NCBI GenBank assembly: GCA_022779285.1
Contig: JALFST010000034.1
Location: forward strand, 1-53,859
Length of the DNA stretch: 53,859 nt
Direction of reading: 5' to 3'
Origin: Peptoniphilaceae bacterium
Lineage (GTDB): Bacteria; Bacillota; Clostridia; Tissierellales; Peptoniphilaceae
Shown: positions 1 to 6,097 of the stretch, in pieces
Numbering within the stretch: the first letter of the stretch is position 1
Layout: each line of letters opens with the position of its first letter
Notes under the pieces: generated by a model
Seen by the model: the letters and a program-made list of their open reading frames with translations, nothing else
The model's database searches: none
Told to the model about the DNA's origin: nothing
Made by a program: the position numbers and the translations under genes

Positions 1-65
1 GTTACAGAACCCCGGATGAAATCTTCGAGGAGGAAATCGACCGAATCTACCAGGCTACTGCCTAG
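1..65 (+). pseudogene. 3' end of an IS30-like transposase (cut by the window edge)
   Basis: Reading from base 3, an open frame encodes about 20 residues ending at the TAG at 63-65. The tail contains YRTPDEIFEEEIDRIY. IS30-family transposases of Firmicutes commonly end with a similar 'GYRTPEELFEEELDKIY' tail, so I infer this family from memory of the family, not from a search. Only the C-terminus is in the window, so whether the element is intact cannot be told. Its stop codon overlaps the stop codon of the antiporter on the other strand (62-64), so no inverted repeat of the element lies between the two genes in the usual place. That suggests a truncated or old insertion. Confidence 0.5.
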
Positions 66-1285
66 CGGAGGGTGTCCAACTTGTTATTGCAATTTACGAC
101 TAATAATTTTTTGTAAGTTAAGTCCATTCCAATTGCTCCCAATGGAGCGGTAATAAGAATTGCCAATACTGCAACTGACAAAACAATCTGACCACAGGAC
201 AATCCCATCGCCAAAGGTACTGAACCAATCGCTGCCTGTACGGTGGCTTTTGGCAAGTAAGCGATGACACAGAAAAGGCGCTCCTTCCAATTTAAGTTTG
301 TTTTTATTAAACAAATAGAAACGCCAATTCCTCTAAATGCAAGTGCAAGAAAAATCATCACAATAGCAGCCAATCCAGCTCCCATTGTATAGCGAATATC
401 AACGGCAGCGCCTACCAAAACAAAAAGGATTACTTCAGCAGCTATCCATAGTTTTCCGAATTTTTCTGACAATCTCTTTGAAACAAAAGTAATGCTTTTC
501 AATTTAAGGACACAAGCCATGCTGACAACTGCCAACAATCCTGAGATAGATACAAAACCTTCCGCCCAAGCTTCAATAGCCATCAACATAAAAGAAACAC
601 CGAGAACAATAATGACCTTCATACTATTTCGCACGCAATGTTTATGTGCATACGCTGTTTCAAAAAACATCGACAGTAAAAAACCGATAAGAGCTCCTAA
701 TGCTATTCCAAGCACAATGGAAACCGGAATATTCACAAAATCCATAATATGAACCTGACCGCCTTGTGCCATACTGACAAAGGTAGTAAATAAAACAATG
801 ACAAAAATATCATCACAGGAAGCGCCCGCCATGATCAACTGAGGAATACTCTTTTGTGTGCCGTATCTGCTATCCATAAGCTGCACCATTCTTGGTACAA
901 CTACAGCAGGGGAAACAGCTCCAAGGACAGCCCCCATGACAGCGGCTTCTATTCTTGAAACTCCAAGTAAATAAGGTGCAAAAAGAAAAAAAGCTAACAT
1001 TTCAAAACTTGCGGGCACACAAGACATCATAATTGCAGGACGCCCCACTTTCTTTAAATCCGAGAGGTCAAGTGAAAGACCCGCTTTCAAAAGAATAATT
1101 ATGAGCGCCATCTGTCGCAATTCGGATGATATTGACAAAATCGATGGGTCTAATAAGTTTAATACATACGGTCCTAAAACGATACCCGTGATTAACATAC
1201 CAATGATGCGTGGCAGTTTTAATTTCTGACATATAGCTGCCATAGACAGTCCAACTAAAAAAATAAAAGCAAGTGATGTCAGCAT
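62..1285 (-). CDS. Cation:proton antiporter (CPA family, Na+/H+ exchanger domain)
   Basis: A 407-residue, strongly hydrophobic protein with about 11-12 predicted membrane helices, the usual size of an antiporter core without C-terminal nucleotide-binding (TrkA) domains. The N-terminus, with KLPRIIGMLITGIVLGP, is typical of the Na_H_Exchanger fold (PF00999). A conserved acidic pair lies in the helix containing AGASCDDIFVIVLF (about residues 154-167), where these carriers bind the ion. The role is exchange of Na+ or K+ for protons across the cytoplasmic membrane; ion specificity cannot be read from sequence. AGGAGG sits 6 bases before the ATG. A fluoride riboswitch and promoter read in the same direction about 740 bp upstream with no strong gene between, so this may be the gene the switch serves; antiporters are among the gene classes reported next to fluoride riboswitches. 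The C-terminus overlaps the transposase tail by 3 bases. Confidence 0.85.
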   Translation of the reverse strand: MLTSLAFIFLVGLSMAAICQKLKLPRIIGMLITGIVLGPYVLNLLDPSILSISSELRQMALIIILLKAGLSLDLSDLKKVGRPAIMMSCVPASFEMLAFFLFAPYLLGVSRIEAAVMGAVLGAVSPAVVVPRMVQLMDSRYGTQKSIPQLIMAGASCDDIFVIVLFTTFVSMAQGGQVHIMDFVNIPVSIVLGIALGALIGFLLSMFFETAYAHKHCVRNSMKVIIVLGVSFMLMAIEAWAEGFVSISGLLAVVSMACVLKLKSITFVSKRLSEKFGKLWIAAEVILFVLVGAAVDIRYTMGAGLAAIVMIFLALAFRGIGVSICLIKTNLNWKERLFCVIAYLPKATVQAAIGSVPLAMGLSCGQIVLSVAVLAILITAPLGAIGMDLTYKKLLVVNCNNKLDTLR

Positions 1286-1294
1286 AAAATCCTC

Positions 1295-1441
1295 CTATGA
1301 TAAATCAATAATAATTTGCTGCTGAATTGTGTATCCAAGCTTGATTGTTAATGAGCGCCTCAGCACGCTTTCAAGCATCTTTCGCACCAATAGACTATTC
1401 ATCACCGGAAAAATGATAGTCATTCTTTTCTCTGATTTCAT
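1295..1441 (-). CDS. Possible 48-residue ORF just upstream of the antiporter
   Basis: An open frame of 48 codons ends 9 bases before the antiporter start, and the antiporter Shine-Dalgarno follows its stop directly (TAG-GAGG). The product starts MKSEKRMTIIFPVMNSLL, has a basic middle part and ends in a beta-like QQQIIIDLS. I recognise no family. The first ATG has no good ribosome binding site; internal ATGs at codons 7 and 14 are alternatives. It may be a short coupled protein or the remnant of a longer gene. Confidence 0.3.
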   Translation of the reverse strand: MKSEKRMTIIFPVMNSLLVRKMLESVLRRSLTIKLGYTIQQQIIIDLS

Positions 1442-1838
1442 CTGAAAATGAACCGTCGTTATTTCAAAAAGGCGACTTTCTCAATTGTTTACAGTCTGAT
1501 TAAGAAAAGAATTGAACACACACGAGACATACATAGCACATCTTCTGTTTAATATTTTTCTTTGTATTAACCTTTTTCCAAACCAGAAAATACTGAAATT
1601 TTTTTCAATTTCTGTCTCCTTTCTGCAAATTAAGCACAACGAATGCCCTATGTATTTCGATGAATCCTCTTTTTTAGTGTCGTGGATTGTTAATTCAATG
1701 AAATCCAGATATAAGAGCATATACAGGCGGGTCAACCATTTTTAGCAGCATTGTACTGTGATAATTACAAAATCCTCGAACGTCATATATCTGTTTACGA
1801 ATGCAGGGTCGGTGACGCTTTCATATAAAAACGATACA
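1442..1838. other. AT-rich stretch without a recognisable gene
   Basis: Between the two short ORFs downstream of the fluoride riboswitch there is about 400 bp of AT-rich DNA. Open frames of 77-84 codons exist on both strands over 1481-1745 but resemble nothing I know and overlap each other. On the minus strand an AGAAAGGAG near 1617 precedes a TTG that opens only 13 codons, which looks like a gene start whose body has been lost. This could be the site of a deleted fluoride-resistance gene, but that is inference. Confidence 0.35.
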
Positions 1839-1934
1839 TTATGGGAAGCGTTTGTTTTTTACAAACTCAAAAATCGAGCAACATTCATTTTTTATTGAAT
1901 CGAAAAGATTGTAAGAGAACATATCTTTTCCCAT
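1839..1934 (-). CDS. 31-residue ORF directly behind the fluoride riboswitch
   Basis: A 31-codon frame begins at an ATG 8 bases after GAAAGGAG (1943-1950), the best ribosome binding site between the riboswitch and the antiporter. The product starts MGKDMFSYNLFDSIK, has a Cys-Cys pair near residues 18-19 and ends in a basic KNKRFP. It has no membrane segment and is not similar to CrcB/Fluc or CLC-F. It is the first reading frame of the transcript that starts at the promoter at 2097-2126, so it is the first candidate for fluoride-controlled translation. It may be a real small protein, a leader peptide or the start of a gene cut short. Confidence 0.4.
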   Translation of the reverse strand: MGKDMFSYNLFDSIKNECCSIFEFVKNKRFP

Positions 1935-1955
1935 ACAAATTGCTCCTTTCACGAA

Positions 1956-1997
1956 AAAACCGACAATTCCCACAATTGTGCAGAAATGGTCGGTTTT
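1956..1997 (-). terminator. Second hairpin with T-run behind the fluoride riboswitch
   Basis: A 9-bp perfect inverted repeat (AAAACCGAC at 1956-1964 with GTCGGTTTT at 1989-1997) encloses a 24-base loop that itself contains the palindrome CACAATTGTG. On the minus strand the stem ends in TTTTTT, as in an intrinsic terminator. It lies between the riboswitch terminator and the 31-codon ORF. The long loop makes it weaker than a classic terminator; it could also be an operator. Confidence 0.45.
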
Positions 1998-2002
1998 CAA
2001 AT

Positions 2003-2083
2003 AAAAAAGACCTCTGCATAGTGCAGAAGTCATTAGCTTTATAAAGCGGTTTCGGCAACGCCGTGGGAGAACTTCATTCCCGG
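2003..2083 (-). promoter_or_regulatory. Fluoride riboswitch (crcB motif) with terminator expression platform
   Basis: Read on the minus strand, the RNA carries GGGAATGAAGTTCTCCC (2081-2065), a small extra GC hairpin, then AAACCGC, a spacer, and GCTAATGACTTCTGC. This is the order of conserved blocks of the fluoride aptamer (GGnGATGnnGTTCnCC ... AACCGC ... GCTAATGACnnCTnC). The last block doubles as the 5' arm of a 10-bp hairpin, GACTTCTGCA / TGCAGAGGTC (2031-2009, one G-U pair), followed by six T. That is an intrinsic terminator overlapping the aptamer, the standard fluoride ON-switch: ligand holds the 3' block in the aptamer and blocks termination. The class call rests on motif recognition; a covariance-model search (Rfam RF01734) would settle it. 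Confidence 0.87.
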
Positions 2084-2096
2084 AAATTACTAATAC

Positions 2097-2126
2097 ATTG
2101 TAAGTGTATTTAACGAGAAATGTCAA
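2097..2126 (-). promoter_or_regulatory. Sigma-A promoter of the fluoride-switched transcript
   Basis: TTGACA (2126-2121) and TACAAT (2102-2097) are separated by 18 bases. The expected start lies near 2090, some 7 bases before the aptamer. The match to consensus is nearly perfect and its position fits the riboswitch exactly. Confidence 0.8.
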
Positions 2127-2744
2127 GAGACGACAACAAAGATTGTTCTCCGTCAGCGGTCATCCCATTCTTATGGCATCCGCGAAGCGGATTGCTATCG
2201 TTCTGAAAATACGCACGATCCGATATTCGTTTTTTTATGAATCGCTCATGCAGCCGGAAGCTCTTCCTCTATTGACGGCATCCATTTCAACTGGTAAACG
2301 GACGGACGCAGCATTTTTGAAGATGCCGCCTTCACACAACGATAAATTTTATTTCACCGGAAGCCTTCTCGTACAGAAAACGTCTATGTATCTTCTTCGC
2401 GGCCCCTGTCCAAGCTGCGAAAGCCGGCGAATACTCGCTATTTGCCGTGGTAATGCAGCAATCCGCCCTCCGGATGAAGCTCCGACACTCCTAAAGCAGG
2501 CGTTGGAGCTCAATGTCTCTTTCCGATATCACAATTGGCGAAAGGAAAGCTTCTGAAAACACTGTAAAAGCCAAACTTATCGGTGGACGCTTTCCAGGCT
2601 TGCCGACTCGGAACAAACCGGAATTGACCGCGTATTTTCATGCCTCATCAGGGCGAATCAGACGGCTCAAAGGATGACAAATTATTTGTGTTTGACAGGC
2701 TCATAATCCTGCTCGCACTCTCCAACGAAGCGGTACCGTAATTC
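2127..2744. other. 618 bp without an assignable gene; degenerate coding-like DNA
   Basis: The longest frame (plus strand, 2104-2556) starts inside the riboswitch promoter and has no ribosome binding site. Three plus-strand frames stay open in turn, for example a 54-codon stretch starting MSLSDITIGERKASENT at about 2512-2676 and one ending in a hydrophobic FDRLIILLALSNEAVP near 2741. Such a mosaic is what a frameshifted, decaying gene looks like, but I cannot name the ancestor. Confidence 0.35.
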
Positions 2745-4011
2745 TTATTTATAAAAAGATGATGGTATAACAAATTGCAAATAAAGGGCGAGCAAGAAAA
2801 ACACCAACACAACCGCCGCAAGGATAAAAAGCACTAATGATCCGCTATGCAAAGGAATGAGGCTGATGAAAAACAGGGTGAACACCTCAAAAAAATCGCT
2901 AAAAATACTAAACGCAGACAAAATGCTTGCGGAATCTCCCTCGCGATGGTGTTCTGTTATCTTTTGCAGGACACTCTCATTCACAATCGAAGGAAGCACC
3001 AGAGTTGTTGTAGGCAATAGCAACATCAGGGGAACTACGAGATAAGCGGAAGGCAGGACGGCAATTAAGAAAAGCATGCCTATGGATATGCCAAAGTAGA
3101 ACAAGGACTTCTTGATCTTATTATTTTCGATCCGCCGCAGAATGCCCGGCAACAATAGTTGAACGGCAGTATAACCCAGAATCAAAAATGTCATATATCT
3201 TTCTGAAATGCCAAAGTTCTCCAACCGAGAAAGATAGAAAAAATTAATGCCTAAAAAAATCAGGTTTTGTGCAAAAGTAATCAGAATAAAAAAAACAAAA
3301 TACCGGTTCTGACAAACAATAGTGAAACAGTTCTCGCAATTTCGACCACTGTCCCTTTCGCGCTAAATGAGCAATCGCATCCGTTGCCGGAATGCCGGAC
3401 ACCCGATCGACTGTTTCATGATGTGATTTTGTTGTATTTATATCGTTGGTTACCTGAATATGCAAAGAAGACCGGCCGCTTTGTCCGATCAAAAGAATAA
3501 TAAACGCGAGAAAAGCAAAAGCGCACGATAAGACCAATAGAAGCTGTATGTTTTTAAAATAATAGAGGCCGAAAAATGCGATCGTACTGAAAAGAAATCC
3601 GGCATTGCTGTAATTTCCAACTTTTGCCAAATGAATCGCGTAATCATTTCCTTCACATTCTTCAAAAATTGTTGACTCTAAGCTTCCTGAATTTAACGCA
3701 AACGTAAGTCCTTCAATAAGCGCTTCCAAGAAAAACAGAGAAAATCTTGTTGCAAAACACAAAATCAATCTTGCCCCAAAAAGGCCCAGTTGAGAGAGCA
3801 GCAAGCTGTTACGATGCCCCCATTTGTCACTAATATATCCCGTGGGCAGTTCAAAAAAAAGAATGGAAACCGACACCGCTGCTTGAAGAAACATAAATTG
3901 TGACAAGCTAATTCCCTGATTGGTCCGAACCAGCAGCGCAATGGGCGCGTAAAAAACACAACTTGAAAAGAATGCCGACCACTTCAGATCCCAAAATGAT
4001 GAATGATTCAT
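2745..4011 (-). pseudogene. MFS transporter broken by a frameshift
   Basis: Two adjoining frames together give one MFS carrier of about 420 residues. The N-terminal part (ATG at 4011, breaking near 3290) has six helices and the cytoplasmic signature ELPTGYISDKWGHR between helices 2 and 3. The C-terminal part continues in another frame from about 3290 to 2745 with the remaining helices. The frames join at a run of eight A/T (3288-3295): removing one base restores an uninterrupted reading through FAQNLIFLGINFF. This is either a real loss-of-function change, a phase-variable tract or a sequencing error. The ATG at 4011 has no Shine-Dalgarno; the good one (4053-4060) serves an ATG at 4048 in a different frame, so the 5' end may be damaged as well. 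The substrate is unknown. Confidence 0.7.
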
Positions 4012-4025
4012 ATACAATCTTATAG

Positions 4026-4049
4026 GATGATTTCAGAAGCGAAATCATC
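4026..4049. repeat. 9-bp perfect inverted repeat upstream of the MFS pseudogene
   Basis: GATGATTTC (4026-4034) and GAAATCATC (4041-4049) with a 6-base spacer form a perfect dyad about 15 bp before the MFS start. It covers the ATG at 4048 that follows AAAAGGAG. It could be a repressor operator or an mRNA hairpin that hides that start. Confidence 0.5.
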
Positions 4050-4447
4050 GTTCTCCTTTTCATACTATGGTTTCGTACATTCAGATACCTTAGGACTTTT
4101 CAAGTTTCTCTGCAGCCCTGATTGCTGAATGGGAGTGGATCCGTCATGATTTCTTTCTCAGCCATTGTCGCTTTCCTCTGAGAATATGCTTGACCTCAAA
4201 CTGTTCCCCAAAAAAACACATAACGATTCACAAGAAATAACAGCCGGCAATCCGAAAATGACCTTCCACAGGTCATTTTCGTCCCCATGATTGCCGCTGT
4301 CTCCATCCTTACATCCGATACTGTAGCATTTTTTATCATTCGAATCAAATCCACGAAAAATCATCGATGTAGCCTCGCGGTTTCTTTCGACGAGAGCGAT
4401 GCCGCTCCGGAATCGTCTGTTCCGCGAGTGCATCTGCAAACACAAAA
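4050..4447. other. Gap of about 400 bp between the MFS pseudogene and the Mbeg1-like gene
   Basis: No gene is recognised here. A 95-codon minus-strand frame (4158-4445) follows the Mbeg1-like gene directly but has no ribosome binding site and no family resemblance. The stretch contains a hairpin at 4255-4279 and probably the promoter of the MFS gene, which I could not place with confidence. Confidence 0.4.
4255..4279. terminator. Hairpin downstream of the Mbeg1-like gene
   Basis: AAAATGACC (4255-4263) pairs with GGTCATTTT (4271-4279) around a 7-base loop. The A/T-flanked, symmetric stem is what a bidirectional intrinsic terminator looks like, though the T-run is short. It would end the copA-csoR-Mbeg1 transcript about 170 bp past the last gene. 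Confidence 0.5.
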
Positions 4448-5587
4448 CTATTTCGCCTCCGGTTCCGTTTCACTCTTCGAGCCGAAAATCTTTGTTTTGA
4501 CCGCTTCAAACAAGAGGATTCCTCCATTGGACACCAGCGAGGAAAAAAGCTCCCCGATCAGCCTCGATTGCTCCTCCGAGAGCTCCTTAGAGGCTTTCAT
4601 AATGGAGTGAAGCATTTTGAATCCCCCTTCGTTGAGCTCTGCAAATGTACGCGCGTTGGATTTTTCCAGGCAGTAGAAAGCAATCTCGATTGCTTCCTTA
4701 CGTTCCTCTACAGGGATATCATGGAGCCATTTCTGTATCGTTTGATTCACGAAAACAGCCTCTTCGGAAAGTCGATTCGCCGTATCAAAATGATTTCCCT
4801 TCACCTGCCAGCTGGAAAGATCATGCTGCTGAATCAGCTTGGCGTCGCTTTTCACAAGGGAAGGAAATGTGATATTTTTCATCATCTGTCCGATAATCGA
4901 TGACTCCGGAGCAAGAAGCCGCATCTTTTCCGCCGCCTTTTGAAATTCCGGCATTTCGATGACGTCGGATGGAAAACCCGGATTATCATTTCCCCATATC
5001 GTTACAATTTTCCGGTAGACCTCAGGCTTACAGAATGCCGCCGCATAGATTGCAAGATTTCCCCCTTTGGAATGCCCGCCGACATGAAGCTTTCCCTTAG
5101 CATATCCTGCCGCCTCATTCAAATACGCTACGGCGGCGATCTGGCTCCCTGTCCCGGAACGGTAGGAAAAATAAAGATCCTCCTTCCATCCGATCAACGA
5201 GTTGTCGGTCCCCCGAAAAGCTACATAAGCCTGCTCCTGCATTCGAAAAATGACAGCCGAAAACTGTACCACCTTTTCTTTATCTAAAACGTTGACATAA
5301 TGTCCGATTTCCAATTCTGAAAATCTTTTGGAATCCGCAAGAGGAGAAAGCAGAAGGGGCGCCGTTCCGGTATAGGTTTTTCTGCTTTGGACCTCCTCTG
5401 CGGTATGCATCGCAAAATAAGCATCTCGCACATCCGATACCTTCATAAATCCATCAGTCAATTCCGGAATCCCTTCCAAATCACAATACGCTAACTGACT
5501 GAAAATAACATTGTCCACCTCGTTCAACGGATCGGCGGAAAATGCGATATCGCCTCGCCAATCCAAATAATTGAGAATATTTGCCAT
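4448..5587 (-). CDS. Mbeg1-like (DUF2974) alpha/beta hydrolase
   Basis: A 379-residue protein starting MANILNYLDWRGD, the characteristic opening of the DUF2974/Mbeg1-like family. It shows a lipase-type nucleophile elbow GGHSKGGNLA (about residues 184-193) and further alpha/beta-hydrolase features (AFRGTDNSL before it, IWGNDNPGF after it). No signal peptide is visible, so it is probably cytoplasmic; the substrate is unknown. I chose the second of two adjacent ATGs, 6 bases after GGGAG; the other (5590) is equally in frame. The gene follows csoR by 31 bases and is likely co-transcribed with copA-csoR, although a role in copper handling is not known for the family. Confidence 0.8.
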   Translation of the reverse strand: MANILNYLDWRGDIAFSADPLNEVDNVIFSQLAYCDLEGIPELTDGFMKVSDVRDAYFAMHTAEEVQSRKTYTGTAPLLLSPLADSKRFSELEIGHYVNVLDKEKVVQFSAVIFRMQEQAYVAFRGTDNSLIGWKEDLYFSYRSGTGSQIAAVAYLNEAAGYAKGKLHVGGHSKGGNLAIYAAAFCKPEVYRKIVTIWGNDNPGFPSDVIEMPEFQKAAEKMRLLAPESSIIGQMMKNITFPSLVKSDAKLIQQHDLSSWQVKGNHFDTANRLSEEAVFVNQTIQKWLHDIPVEERKEAIEIAFYCLEKSNARTFAELNEGGFKMLHSIMKASKELSEEQSRLIGELFSSLVSNGGILLFEAVKTKIFGSKSETEPEAK

Positions 5588-5618
5588 CATTATCTCCCTG
5601 TCAACCAAAGACAGCCGC

Positions 5619-5888
5619 TTATTTTAAAAGCTTGTCCAGCAGCTTTTTGATTTCTTCTATTTTTTCTTCTCTCTCCTTCTCATCAGCATTCATGGACTCG
5701 AGAACACAATGGGAAAGATGCGCATGCAGAATCAGCTTGTTCGTGGAGCGCAGGAGCGCTTCAGTCGCCAAAATTTGATTTGAGATATCCACACAATATT
5801 GATCCTCTTCCACCATTTTGATAATGCCCGCAAGCTGACCGCGTGCCGTTTTCAGCCTTTTTAGAACCTGATCGTGATCCGCCTGCAT
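5619..5888 (-). CDS. csoR: CsoR-family copper-sensing repressor
   Basis: An 89-residue all-helical regulator of the CsoR/RcnR family. The Cu(I) ligands Cys-His-Cys are present as C32, H57 and C61 with the correct spacing (25 and 4), which points to copper and not to nickel or formaldehyde sensing. Members are DNA-binding tetramers released by Cu(I). The ATG overlaps the copA stop codon (TAATG), so translation is probably coupled, and no strong separate ribosome binding site is seen. A C/G-rich CsoR-type operator lies in front of copA (8455-8475), so the repressor would control its own operon. Confidence 0.92.
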   Translation of the reverse strand: MQADHDQVLKRLKTARGQLAGIIKMVEEDQYCVDISNQILATEALLRSTNKLILHAHLSHCVLESMNADEKEREEKIEEIKKLLDKLLK

Positions 5889-6097
5889 TACCGTATCCCC
5901 GCAAAATGATAACCGGCATCCTCTATGGCCTTCTTCAATGTTTCCTCGGAAACCGGTTTGGAAAGCCGGATTCTCGCCTCTTTTTTCTCCAGATTCACTT
6001 CCGCATCGACGCCATCGATCGCGTTCAATGCCTCCTCCACATGCTTACGGCAATGATCACAGCTCATTCCCTCTACTTGAATGGTTTTCTCCGTCAT
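5888..6097 (-). CDS. copZ: Internal start: stand-alone CopZ-like copper chaperone inside copA
   Basis: Codon 773 of copA is an ATG preceded by a perfect AGGAGG (6103-6108) with 5 bases spacing, a stronger site than needed for chance coding. Translation from here gives a 69-residue protein that is exactly one HMA domain (MSCDHC at 11-16), the size and composition of CopZ. The fused copA may therefore yield both CopA-CopZ and free CopZ. It is also possible that an ancestral copA and copZ were adjacent genes fused by loss of a stop, the ribosome binding site being a relic. Only protein data would show which. Confidence 0.55.
   Translation of the reverse strand: MTEKTIQVEGMSCDHCRKHVEEALNAIDGVDAEVNLEKKEARIRLSKPVSEETLKKAIEDAGYHFAGIR

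Noticed and set aside
1481-1745. Overlapping 84- and 77-codon ORFs on opposite strands
   Set aside because: No start signals, AT-driven composition and no resemblance to known proteins.
2104-2556. 150-codon plus-strand ORF
   Set aside because: It starts inside the fluoride riboswitch promoter, has no ribosome binding site and no recognisable family; treated as degenerate DNA.
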